A stretch of 64,000 bases of DNA, taken from NCBI GenBank assembly GCA_024114885.1, contig CP099419.1, forward strand, positions 4,712,001 through 4,776,000, read 5' to 3'. The translations under genes and the position numbers were made by a program. Origin of the DNA: Septoria linicola (Eukaryota; Ascomycota; Dothideomycetes; Mycosphaerellales; Mycosphaerellaceae). Position 1 is the first letter of the stretch, and each line of letters starts with the position of its first letter. Positions 32,408-41,636 of this stretch are shown here, one piece after another. The notes under the pieces are model-generated. The model saw nothing but the letters and a program-made list of their open reading frames with translations, was not told the DNA's origin and made no database searches.

Positions 32408-34366
32408 ATGACCGACGAAGTGCAACCGAGCTCGAAGAAGAGACGAATATCGCGAGCTTGCGATTACTGCCATCAGGTCAGCAAGCGTTGTCGCGTAGTG
32501 CCTGGCGAATCTCGCTGCCAAAACTGCGTTGCTTTCGATCAGTCCTGCACTTTCGACAGACCTCAGAAGCGACGCGGAGCACCTCGCCGCAAGGACAATG
32601 GCAACTTGGGACGCGTCATATCTGGAGCCAGCACTACCACGCCATCAGACAGGCAGTACAGCCGTGAGGACGAATCTGCCTTTCTACAGGCCAATGCGAC
32701 ACCTTTAAGCAAAGTGACACATCGACATTCAAGCATTGCAGGATACACGATTCCCGAGCGCACAGTTTCAGTACAATCAGATTCTCCTGTCAATCCTGCA
32801 CCTGGTCATAGTCATGGCAACACACTGCTCTCCGGTACTTGGAAAGCACCGGGCCACTACAGGCATGCCAATATTATAGACCTTGTGGAATTGTTTTTCG
32901 AGATTGTGTATCCAATTTTTCCGCTGTTTCATCAGCCTTCTTTCATTCGGCGGATATCGCGAAACGAGTACACCACTGATCGCTCTCTCTTCGCCGTGAC
33001 TATGGCGGTATGCTCGCTTGTGTCTGCACGCGTTCGCGATGGCGCGGTGTTCAATGTCCAGTGGGATCTGTCTAGCTTGCAACAGCCGCCACCAGATGTC
33101 TACTACCAGGAAGCTATCCGGCAACTCGGCACTGACTACACATTGGGCAGTCTGAACGCTCTGCGTACCCATGCAATTCTTGCTTTGGCAGCCATCCAAG
33201 AGGGCAAAGTGCGCGATATGCACGAACATCTTGGTCGTTACCACACCATTATGGCAGCTGGAGGACTGCATGATGAAGTCAACTGGCCAAAGACTGCCGG
33301 CATTATCGAACGAGAAGAGCGGCGAAGATTGTTTTGGTCTATCTACACGCTGGACATCTTTACATCCATCGTCTGGGGAGGTGTGATTAGAAGTCGTGAG
33401 TATCAATCGAGCGTATCTTATCCCACAGAAGCGGATGATGACATGTTTGACGACTCTGGCTTTGCAAGCATCACCGTGCCAAATGGCAACACGAATACAT
33501 CGCCTGGCACTCTTCACTCGGACTCCGGTGCCATCAGCTGGATTGCAGGACGCAACATCGTTGTCGATCTTTACAGAGTTTTGGAGCATATCATGATGCG
33601 ACTTTGCGCTCGCAACACTCGTGCTCAAAGGCAAACATTGATCGATGATGTCCTGCAAGCTTCAGACTCCTTGTCACAAGAAGCAGTGCTTGAAAGTGTT
33701 ATGCAGATGCACGCCAATTTGCCGCACTGCTTCAAGACTACGAATCCTATCACTTCCAAACCTCGGCTGGACAGGTTCGGCTTCCAGGCGGCCGACATCA
33801 TTGCCACGGTCCAGCTGCTACGAATGGTCTTGCTTTCAGCCACTGGCGCTAGCATAGCCGAGAAGTGCCAAATCGCAAACGAGGTGGTCAATGCCTTCAT
33901 TGCCATACCTACTGCTTACCACCATGCCATCAGTGTTCCTCTGCTATTTCATCTTGGCGTCATTGGACAGATCCTTGCAACTACTTTGGGACAAACACTG
34001 AGCGAGAATGATTACAGCAACATCCGAGCGGTCATGATGGCTATGGTCCAGCTGCTGTCTAGCTTGGAAGGTCTACACGCAAGCAAAGGCGCAAGTCAAC
34101 GGCTTCGGGATCAGATTACACGAATCGATGAGTACATGACACTACAAAGACACAGGACCAGCAGAGCGCATCACATGCGCCCTGAAGCTACAGAAACGAC
34201 CCCTCGGCCAGAAACAGATACTGCCTATGCCACATTGATGTCTGCTTATGGCACCCAGGCAATTGACGAGAACTTGGATTTGTCTCCATTCCAATTGCCT
34301 TCTGAGATCCTGGGTGATCTTGACAATATCTTCGACTTCTCGCAGATACCCTGGAATGAGACTTGA
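32408..34366 (+). CDS. Zn2Cys6 fungal transcription factor, likely cluster regulator
   Basis: Single-exon frame of 652 residues. The N-terminus carries a complete zinc binuclear cluster: Cys at 18, 21, 28, 37, 40 and 47 (CX2CX6CX8CX2CX6C), preceded by KKRRISR and followed by a basic linker (PQKRRGAPRR). The fungal-specific regulatory domain runs from about residue 155 to 430, with FFEIVYPIFPLFHQPSF, then EERRRLFWSIYTLDIFTSI and the loop SVSYPTEADDDMF. The C-terminus is acidic (LPSEILGDLDNIFDFSQIPW), typical of an activation region. It should act in the nucleus as a DNA-binding regulator. It is convergent with the kinase gene, with only 75 bp between them, and is the only regulator in the island, so control of the adjacent sugar genes is a reasonable inference. 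The gene is undamaged despite lying 600 bp from RIP-mutated DNA. Confidence 0.92.
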   Translation: MTDEVQPSSKKRRISRACDYCHQVSKRCRVVPGESRCQNCVAFDQSCTFDRPQKRRGAPRRKDNGNLGRVISGASTTTPSDRQYSREDESAFLQANATPLSKVTHRHSSIAGYTIPERTVSVQSDSPVNPAPGHSHGNTLLSGTWKAPGHYRHANIIDLVELFFEIVYPIFPLFHQPSFIRRISRNEYTTDRSLFAVTMAVCSLVSARVRDGAVFNVQWDLSSLQQPPPDVYYQEAIRQLGTDYTLGSLNALRTHAILALAAIQEGKVRDMHEHLGRYHTIMAAGGLHDEVNWPKTAGIIEREERRRLFWSIYTLDIFTSIVWGGVIRSREYQSSVSYPTEADDDMFDDSGFASITVPNGNTNTSPGTLHSDSGAISWIAGRNIVVDLYRVLEHIMMRLCARNTRAQRQTLIDDVLQASDSLSQEAVLESVMQMHANLPHCFKTTNPITSKPRLDRFGFQAADIIATVQLLRMVLLSATGASIAEKCQIANEVVNAFIAIPTAYHHAISVPLLFHLGVIGQILATTLGQTLSENDYSNIRAVMMAMVQLLSSLEGLHASKGASQRLRDQITRIDEYMTLQRHRTSRAHHMRPEATETTPRPETDTAYATLMSAYGTQAIDENLDLSPFQLPSEILGDLDNIFDFSQIPWNET

Positions 34367-34441
34367 AGAAACATGCCTCTTGCTTTCAACTGCGGCTGGC
34401 TTCCATGGCAATTTGCTCACTAAACATCAAATGTACTCGCT

Positions 34442-35893
34442 TCAATCTTTGTTGTCGAATACGTTGCCGTCCACAATGTTCACCAGCTCTGAGACTGGCT
34501 TGAGCACGTCCCGAGTTCCGCCAAATTGAATGCCTTTGCGCATGACAGCGCGGTAATTCCTACCCGGAGCAACCTTACCCAGCACGTATGGCTGGCGGTC
34601 ATCCACTTGATCTGGCACAGGAATACTCCTACCAACAATTGCCTCCATTCCTTGCCACGCGAATGTGATCGCCTCCTTCGCATCTGCTGGAATCCCGGCT
34701 TCATCGAGCATTACTATCTTTGTCTGAGGGAACGCCTTTGACATGTAGTCGATGATATTCGGGTTCTTGGCTCCGCCGCCACACATGTAGATCTCCGCGA
34801 GAGGACCATACTGTGTTGGCATGTAGCGGTGGTAGTGGTCTACTATGGCCTGGGCGGTGATTCTTGTCACTGTGGCGACGAGATCGTTCTCCGAGAGACC
34901 CTTCTTTACACCGCGTTCGATCAAGTCGTGAGCGATCGTATCTCGGAACACTTCGCGTCCTGTGGTCTTTGGAGGAGCCTTCACGAAGTATGGATGTGTA
35001 GTCAAGAACTCGTCGACCATGTCTTGGTCCACCTTCCCAGCACGACCCATTGCACCATCCTTGTCGTACTCGCGCTCGCCGTTCGTGAAGTGACGTACCA
35101 CTGCGTCGATGAACACGTTGCCTGGGCCAGTATCGAAGTCAAAGTACTCCTGGTTCAGCTTCCCATCGACATCAGGTGGAATGAAGCATACATTGGCAAT
35201 GCCGCCAATGTTCTGGCATGCTCTCAGCTTCGTTGGGTGATGCAGTACTAGGGAGTCGAAGAAGCCAATTAATGGCGCTCCCTGTCGTCCAGCAGCTTGA
35301 TCGGAGACACGAAAGTCGGTGACTGTGGTGATACCAGTCCGGCTGGCGATGAAAGTTCCCTCAGCCATGGTCAAAGCTGATTGTGTCTGACCTGGCTCAG
35401 GCATACTGAGAAGCCAGATCGTCTGGCCATGAGAACCAATAGCATCAATGCTGGATATCGGAACGTCATGCTTTTCTGTAAACTCGTGCACGGCTCTCGC
35501 GAACGTCTCGCCAAGGAGGACGTTGACTTCTGAGAGTTCTTCTGGTGTGGTGGAGTTCTTGAGAATCATGTTCATGACGCGCCTCTTGATCTTCTGCTCC
35601 AACGGAATCTCATCACATCTGAGCAGCTCGAAGTGCATTGGTGCATCTGGAGAGGATTGGCGGAATCGACATAGTGCGCAGTCGATACCATCCATGGAGG
35701 TGCCTGAGTTGAGACCTAGCACTGTCATGTCCAGACTGTGTTCATCGCTGTGGCCGTTCGTTGTGGGAGTCCCGTTCGTGGCATGATGGCCATTCTGCCC
35801 ATTTGTTGCATGGCTCCCGTTCGTTAGTCCAGGCATGATGTCTGCTGAAATTTCTTGCTGTTGAGATTGGAGAACAAATTGCTTGGATTTCAA
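34442..35893 (-). CDS. Anhydrosugar kinase, AnmK / levoglucosan kinase family
   Basis: 483 residues. Residues 60-71 read GLNSGTSMDGID, the ATP-site signature of the AnmK family. Then come GSHGQTI (153-159) and TDFRVSDQAAGRQGAP (192-207), with Asp198 at the position of the catalytic base. NIGGIAN (228-234), DTGPGN (254-259), PKTTGRE (309-315) and YMCGGGAKN complete the sugar-kinase/actin fold. The family hydrolyses a 1,6-anhydro bond and phosphorylates O6 in one step. Bacterial members act on anhydro-N-acetylmuramic acid, while the yeast Lipomyces starkeyi enzyme converts levoglucosan to glucose 6-phosphate. Fungi have no peptidoglycan, so levoglucosan or a relative is the likely substrate. 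Residues 20-50 are Asn/Gly/His-rich low complexity. Met20 (35,836) is an alternative start, and Met1 adds a short Gln-rich leader. Cytosolic; no targeting signal. Single exon. Confidence 0.9.
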   Translation of the reverse strand: MKSKQFVLQSQQQEISADIMPGLTNGSHATNGQNGHHATNGTPTTNGHSDEHSLDMTVLGLNSGTSMDGIDCALCRFRQSSPDAPMHFELLRCDEIPLEQKIKRRVMNMILKNSTTPEELSEVNVLLGETFARAVHEFTEKHDVPISSIDAIGSHGQTIWLLSMPEPGQTQSALTMAEGTFIASRTGITTVTDFRVSDQAAGRQGAPLIGFFDSLVLHHPTKLRACQNIGGIANVCFIPPDVDGKLNQEYFDFDTGPGNVFIDAVVRHFTNGEREYDKDGAMGRAGKVDQDMVDEFLTTHPYFVKAPPKTTGREVFRDTIAHDLIERGVKKGLSENDLVATVTRITAQAIVDHYHRYMPTQYGPLAEIYMCGGGAKNPNIIDYMSKAFPQTKIVMLDEAGIPADAKEAITFAWQGMEAIVGRSIPVPDQVDDRQPYVLGKVAPGRNYRAVMRKGIQFGGTRDVLKPVSELVNIVDGNVFDNKD

Positions 35894-36406
35894 TGTGTAC
35901 AGCAGCCGAAACCAATTGACTTTACAGTTGCAGACTGTCTTCGAGCTTCCGGCGAGCTAGATCAACGCGGTCCACTGGCCTGGCACTCGGGACTTGCAGG
36001 AGGCACAACCAGCGGCAAAACGCTTAAAGCTGCAACAATTAGCCGCTGGGAAAGAGGACCAGTCAACACAGCCGGAACATTGATTGGACATACCTTTACT
36101 GCAAAGTGCCTGGCGCCGGCTTGTAATTCTACACCGAATGCTCCACGTGGGAGATGGTGTTCTAGCCGGGGACGTAAAGCGGAAAGACCAGGTCACGTTT
36201 CACGTGCTTTTTGGCGCAAAGCAACAAGTGCAAAAGTGCCAGATGGCAAATGCATGATGCCGAAGCCGTCGTTGCCAACCTCATTCGATCCTTGATCATA
36301 TACCACTATAACAAATGGGAGCTCAGCAGGTTGTCTATAGGCGTGCTTCTCGAAGTCTGGTTCCAGGTCTACATTGCTACTGGCTCAGACCATGAGCAAT
36401 GTCATA
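35894..36406. other. Promoter of the anhydrosugar kinase and 3' flank of the oxidoreductase
   Basis: Both neighbours are on the minus strand, so this 513-bp gap holds the kinase promoter and the oxidoreductase terminator. Two CACGTG E-boxes are present (about 36,144 and 36,198). An antisense open frame from 35,855 to 36,295 has no recognisable domain and is not called. Confidence 0.5.
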
Positions 36407-37591
36407 CTATAATACTGCGTCAAGCTTGGAATCGTACGGGATTCTGGCCTGTCTACGTGCATCATCCATCCAAGCAAGAACACGTAGTGTCTCCTTCAAG
36501 CCAATAACCTCGCCTTTGCCTCCGGATCTGGAGGCAAAGACACTCTTGGCAATCACATCAGCCTGATACCACATACCCCAGCCATGCTCGATTGGTCTCT
36601 CGATGGTTTCTTCTTTCTCAATGCCCTCCGAGTCAAGATGTTCTGAGTCGTACCACTGGACCTCTAGTCGCTGTGGCCTGATAGGAGGGAACGGGATCGC
36701 GACCGAGGCTTTTGTAGCTTCGATGCGAATCGATGGAGCAGCTTTCTTCGCTTGGAGGCGCTGGTAGAAAGCAGGCTTGCTTGAACCCGGCAACGTCATA
36801 CTTGTAGTCACAATAGCCACCGCTTCCGGCGCATTCGTTGTGGAGTCGCGCTTGCTCAGCACCACTGTGGTGATATCGTCCACCTCGCCAGCGACGCCCG
36901 GGACACTCATCGTGTTGGCATGGACCACTTGGCTTGTCGTAGTCTCCAGCGCTCCAGCACCACCATTGAGACCGATGTCGGCCCATGTCAGGGCATATAC
37001 ACCTTGATCGAGCAGACTACCAGCTCCAGCGCCTTTGTCCAGAAAGCGAGAAGAGTGCGACAAGTCATCGGAAACAATTGGGAAAGAGAAATCAGCATAG
37101 ATTCGTCTTACTTCGCCAATGCGAGGTAGAAGCTCTTCCTGGATATATCTCGTGGCAGGGAGGTACCTCGTCCACATGGCTTCCATCAAGACCACGCCTT
37201 GCTCTAAAGCAATTTTGGCCAAGTTCTCGTACTGCTTGGCATTCATGGTCGCGGGCTTTTCGACTAGAACATTTCGCTTCTTGCTCAGCGCGTACTTGAC
37301 GTGTTCGTAGTGTAATGGATGCGGTGTCGATATGTACACTGCATCGAAGTCGCCTTCATCGAGCATTTTCTTCCAGTCATTGTGTATTCGAATGTCCTCC
37401 GAGTTTGGGATCTTGTTGTCGGCGAGCCAGATCTTCGCCCTTTCGTTTGATCCAGTTGTGCTCAACTCTACGAGTGTGTGAGTTACTCCTGTCGAAGAAT
37501 CTGAAACTGTCAGGATATCTGGGAAGAATACTGATGCGATGTTTGAGAGCGAGAGCGCTGCCCAGCGACATGATGTCGGGTTCGACGCCAT
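36407..37591 (-). CDS. Gfo/Idh/MocA-family oxidoreductase
   Basis: 394 residues, single exon. The N-terminal Rossmann half includes FDAVYISTPHPLHYEHVKYA (82-101) and VLVEKPATMNAKQ (108-120), the EKP motif of this family. Next come the MWTRYLPATRYIQEELL segment typical of dimeric dihydrodiol dehydrogenase / D-xylose 1-dehydrogenase relatives, and GSLLDQGVYALTW in the substrate half. The family uses NAD(P) to oxidise or reduce sugars and trans-dihydrodiols in the cytosol. Oddly, the glycine-rich loop expected near residues 9-20 reads RWAALSLSNIAS, without the usual GxGxxA glycines, so cofactor binding may be altered. Bacterial levoglucosan dehydrogenase belongs to the same superfamily, which fits the adjacent kinase. 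It lies about 500 bp upstream of the kinase gene on the same strand and is divergent from the porter. Confidence 0.87.
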   Translation of the reverse strand: MASNPTSCRWAALSLSNIASVFFPDILTVSDSSTGVTHTLVELSTTGSNERAKIWLADNKIPNSEDIRIHNDWKKMLDEGDFDAVYISTPHPLHYEHVKYALSKKRNVLVEKPATMNAKQYENLAKIALEQGVVLMEAMWTRYLPATRYIQEELLPRIGEVRRIYADFSFPIVSDDLSHSSRFLDKGAGAGSLLDQGVYALTWADIGLNGGAGALETTTSQVVHANTMSVPGVAGEVDDITTVVLSKRDSTTNAPEAVAIVTTSMTLPGSSKPAFYQRLQAKKAAPSIRIEATKASVAIPFPPIRPQRLEVQWYDSEHLDSEGIEKEETIERPIEHGWGMWYQADVIAKSVFASRSGGKGEVIGLKETLRVLAWMDDARRQARIPYDSKLDAVL

Positions 37592-38127
37592 TTTCGAAAC
37601 GCCTGGAGATCTCGTGTTGTCCAGGCCACCTCAGTAAGAATACGTGGAGTAGGGCGCAGAGGCACGACTGTCAATCACGGTGTCAATGCTATGTTCCGGC
37701 CATCGGCACTATGGATCTCGCTCATACACGACACTGATGCCGAAGGTCTCGTGCCAAGTGGACGATGTCGCTTGAACGCTACAGTGCTAATTAACCGCTC
37801 AAGCACGGCTGTCACATCCACGCCACACGAGCACGCCAAGAGAGTGTATTGTTCGACACCCAGACTTGTTGCATCTGACAATCTCGATGCCGAAAGGCTT
37901 CTCCAGACTCCAGCTTCGTCTCCGGGTCTGCGGCTTCGCATTCATGCATATACCTGTCGACGATCCCCAGATTCACTCCGAGTTCATGCCCACGTGCCTC
38001 CAAACTTTTGTCTAACTCTATCCACCCAAGATCTCCACACTGTTTGTGGGGAGGATTCCTTGATCGTACTCTCTCCTTCAACACTCTAAACCTCCTCGTC
38101 ACACGATCGCAAGAACAACTGCCCATC
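37592..38127. promoter_or_regulatory. Divergent promoter between oxidoreductase and sugar porter
   Basis: This 536-bp gap separates two divergent starts (37,591 minus and 38,128 plus), so it must contain both promoters and could allow joint control. Open frames inside it have no domain content. A pyrimidine-rich stretch before 38,128 (ctctccttcaacactctaaa) resembles fungal 5' leaders. I could not define a regulator binding motif. Confidence 0.55.
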
Positions 38128-39937
38128 ATGGGACTCCAAGTCTGGCGTCATGTGCCCGGAAAGACGCTATTCTTCCTGCTCAACCTCTTCAGTGCCATGG
38201 CATTGATCTATGAGGGTTACAATCAAGGTGTCTTTGGCACCGTATCTGGAACCCCTGGTTTCATCAGAACAATGGGTATTGGAGCGGACGGTGTCGTCAC
38301 AGATCCTACCAAGCAGGGAGGATTGGCTGCATCGTACTATTTCGGTGCTATTTGGGGCTGTCTTCTAGGAGGTATGAGTTGCTTCATCAAGTTCTCTATT
38401 GCATGAAGGCTGACATATCATGCAAAGGCTGGGTAGCCGATAGAATGGGTCGCAGAAAGGGTGTCGCCATGGGCGCAGTCCTTTCCCTACTCGGAGCTGC
38501 ACTTATGGCTGGAAGCGTGAACTCGGATATGGTAAGCCCCATGCTTTCAAGTTGTGGTCCATGGCCTATTGCTAAGAGAATTGTCTTCTCAGATGATCAT
38601 TGCTAGAATCGTAGCCGGCCTGGGGATTGGCTTCGTCAACTCGATCATTCCTTCGTGGGTGTCGGAGCTCGCGACCGCGCACAACCGCGGCTCCACGTTC
38701 TCGCTGGTATTTGTTGCTAACTTCCTCGGAATTGTCATTGCCTATTGGCTCAATTTCGGTATCCGACACACGGAAGAAGAGTTCAGGTGGCGATTCCCGT
38801 TCGCCTTCATGTGCATCCCAATGTTGCTTGTACTGGTATCGACACCACTGCTCCCAGAGTCCCCAAGGTCAGTTCACTCTCAGATGTCATACTTATCGTA
38901 CTGACTCTCTCGCCAGATGGTTGATCGCCAACGGACGCCGCACTGAGGCTATCGATATCCTCACCAAGCTTCGCGGAGACATTTCGCCAGAGGACCCAGC
39001 GCTCGTGGCTGAGATTGAGCAGCTGGACGCTATCGTGGCGGACTTTGGACACCCAAGAAATAAATACATCAACATCTTCCTTGGTGGCCGCCACTCTGGC
39101 AACTTACATCTCGGTCGACGAGCGATGATGGGAGCAGCTCTTCAAACCATTCAGCAGTGGACTGGTATCTTGGCAATTGCTACATGGGCCACCCAGCTCT
39201 TCAGCCTCGCCGGATTCGACGAGTACAAATCAGGTTGGCTCGCTGGTTTGATCAATACCTTCGGAATCTTCGGGACGGCTGCCGCATCTCTGGTCATCGA
39301 CCGTCTAGGAAGAAGAAAGTCCTTGCTCATCTCCTTTGTGACACAAGGAGTCTCTCTCTTCCTCGTGGCTGCATTCATCAAGACCTCGCAAGACCGCATG
39401 ATCAGTGATCCCGAGATGGCCACTGCCCTGGGAACAGCCGCCGCAGCCTTTGCATTCGTCTTCTTGTGGTTTTTCACCATGTTCAACATCGTACCCTGCT
39501 GGATCTACGGAAGTGAGATCTGGCCACAAGATGTCCGTGCTAAGGGATACAGTATGACAGTCCTTGGCTGGGCTATCGGCTGTGGCGTCACTGGATTCAT
39601 CATCCCTATCATGTTGGACTCTCTTGGGTATGGTACGTTCTTGTTCTTTGGAGCTATGAACATTGTCTCGGCACCCATTATCTGGCTCTTCTTCCCTGAG
39701 GTTGCGAACAAGTCTCTTGAAGAGATCAATCTGCTCTTCACGAGCGACAGTGTTTTGGTCAGCAAGAACATGGATTGTTACCACGCAAGACTTGCTGCGG
39801 CCGGTGGAAGTGCGGCGTTGGCGGTGAAGACACTTCTCGAGGAGGCGAACGGTATTGATCACGGTCAGGCCGACTCTGAGAGGGGAAGCTCATTGCATAT
39901 GAAGGATGAGCACGTTTTGGCTACTGAGAAGGTGTAA
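38128..39937 (+). CDS. Major facilitator sugar porter (hexose-transporter family), four exons
   Basis: Model: exons 38128-38371, 38428-38531, 38593-38867 and 38917-39937. The introns are 56, 61 and 49 bp with GTATGA/GTAAGC/GTCAGT donors and AAG/CAG/CAG acceptors. The product is about 547 residues and all junctions stay in frame. Sugar-porter landmarks appear in order: ALIYEGYNQGVFG in the first membrane segment, GWVADRMGRRKG (82-93), RIVAGLGIGFVNSIIPSWVS, PESPRWLIANGRR spanning the third intron (204-216), DRLGRRKSL, and YGSEIWPQDVRAKGYSM in the second half. The C-terminal PEVANKSLEEIN matches the family end. Twelve membrane segments are expected, in the plasma membrane with both ends cytosolic. 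In this cluster it likely imports the anhydrosugar or a related sugar. The upstream in-frame ATG at 38,008 would add a non-conserved leader and is rejected. Confidence 0.9.
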
Positions 39938-40276
39938 GTGGTATCAGAGCGGTATATGTGGAGCCATAACATTGGTGTTCCAAGACATGCGGCCGCATGT
40001 ATGTACTACAAATTATATGACTCTTCCAACTTTTTGACATCCTGCCAAGCTCAAGTACAGTGTATCGTCAATAAGGACTGCAACGGCTTTGGACATCTTC
40101 AACACTTTCCGAACTTTCAACACATGTATCAGACTTTCCTTATCTCTCGACGATGATAGTCATGGCACAGCGACAATATTCGACGTGGAAGCCACGTGCG
40201 CATGACGCTGAACGTGATGCAGACATCATCATCGTCACCATGAATTGCTGACTATCTTCCTTATGCAGTAGGCTGT
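39938..40276. other. Convergent 3' flanks of porter and SDR
   Basis: The two genes end toward each other, so this 339-bp gap should hold both polyadenylation regions. It includes an AT-rich stretch (caaattatatgactc, about 40,009-40,023). No gene supported. Confidence 0.5.
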
Positions 40277-41170
40277 TCAGTTACCCAGAACAGCAGGGTG
40301 CTTCCATGATCCCGCGCCGCCGTCAACCAGAATATCTTGCCCAGTGATCCATCCACCAGCACGACGTGAACAGAGCATCAACAGAGGGCCTTGCAGATCC
40401 TCAGGCTGTCCAATCTTCTCACCTCCACCAAGTAACGTCTCCCGCTGGAATTGTCGAACCAGATCTGGTTGCTGCTTTTGCAGACCCCGCATCATGTCAG
40501 TCATCATATAGCCTGGACTTAAGCTGTTGACTGTGATTCCATAAGGTGCAAGCTCGATCGCAAGTGGTCTAGCGAGGCCTCGCACGGCGTCTTTGGACGC
40601 GACGTAGGCACTGATGTTTTGCGCAACTGAAGGGATATGTGTCGAGATGGAGGCGATGAAGACTATGCTTCCGCCACTGTCTGCAGAAGGATCTGACCTT
40701 CTCGCCTTTTCCACACGTGCAATCATGCTCGCAGCACAGGCCTGCGCAACAAAATATGATCCTTTCAAGTTGATGTTAAAGGTCCGGTCCAAGATCGCTT
40801 CGCTTGTGCTAAGGAAAGGCTCATCAGAAACCACGCCTGCTGCATTCACGTTGATGTCGATGCGACCGAAGGCTTTCTCGACCTGTGCAATAGTCTCGTC
40901 CACTGTGGTCTTAGAGCTGATGTCGCATGAGTAGAACGTCACTGTAACTTTGTGCTCTTTTTGAAGGCTCTCTATTGCTTCGGTCGGAGCGGATCCGATA
41001 TCGAGAATGGCAACGTTGCAATGTGCTCGAGCGAGTACCTGCACGAAGGAGAGGCCAAGACCTCGTGCAGCTCCGGTGACAACAGCGGTTTGCCCTTCGA
41101 GATTGAACTGCGATGGTTGTTAGGGTGGCATTCACAGAGTTTAGTAATCGAACGAAGGTACCAGATCCAT
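40277..41170 (-). CDS. Classical short-chain dehydrogenase/reductase, with a 9-nt first exon
   Basis: Model: exon 1 41170-41162 (ATGGATCTG only), intron 41161-41108 (54 bp, GTACCT...CTAAC...CGCAG), exon 2 41107-40277, about 279 residues. Joining these gives MDLFNLEGQTAVVTGAARGL, which restores the TGAARGLG cofactor loop that the longest simple frame lacks. Other landmarks: DIGSAP (end of beta 2), NVNAAGVV (NAAG motif), the catalytic Ser in IVFIASIS, YVASK (catalytic Tyr and Lys), then LSPGYMMTDM, and WITGQDILVDGGAG at the C-terminus. The fold and the Asp after beta 2 suggest NAD(H) preference. Relatives include sorbose reductases, mannitol dehydrogenases and gluconate 5-dehydrogenases; the substrate here is not determined by sequence. 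It is divergent from the GMC gene. Cytosolic. Confidence 0.87.
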
Positions 41171-41636
41171 GGTCTAGGTTGTTCTCGTTTTCGATGGCAG
41201 GTACGATGATTGCACCTCGTGAGTTACTCGTCGAAGTGATCTCTAGCTTTCGTATGCTCGCTATGGACACTAGACAAGGAGCGACCACAGCTGCGGCAGT
41301 GCGGCAGTTGTGCATACTTCCAGATGTCTGTGCTTTGGTCGTGTGTGTCGCATAATTTGAGTTTGCGCGCCTGTTTGACACAATTCACCTTTTAGCCGAT
41401 TTGGCGTGCATACTAGACTTGGTGAGCATTAGTTAGGATACTCCACGCTGATGCCTCGATGCCGAGCGATCTTCGAGGTTGCTGTTACGGGAACTCTTCC
41501 AGTCGATGTGCCAAATTGCTCGGTCAACGAGCCAGACGATGCACCAATCAATGATTCAGTCCATACCTATTGTATGCCACGGAAATTTGGATTGAACACG
41601 AGCTGCACTTCGCCGCGCGATCAAAACAAATCCACG
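41171..41636. promoter_or_regulatory. Divergent promoter between SDR and GMC genes
   Basis: This 466-bp gap separates two divergent starts, so both promoters lie here. The GMC frame is open upstream as far as 41,451, but that part is not homologous to the family and is taken as 5' leader. A shared regulator motif could not be defined by eye. Confidence 0.5.

Noticed and set aside
32777..33658. 293-codon minus-strand open frame
   Set aside because: It is antisense to the Zn2Cys6 regulator, whose sense frame has clear domains throughout.
36144..36203. CACGTG sites as the cluster regulator's operators
   Set aside because: CACGTG is a bHLH-type site, whereas Zn2Cys6 proteins usually bind CGG triplets, and the sites are not shared by the other promoters in the island.
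38627..38916. Sugar porter starting at 38,627 in one long frame
   Set aside because: The first 290 bases of that frame are non-homologous. The conserved porter sequence runs in another frame through 38,867 and joins 38,917 by a 49-bp intron.
41451..41636. N-terminal extension of the GMC protein
   Set aside because: 62 residues with no similarity to the family; the FAD motif sits at the usual distance from the ATG at 41,637.
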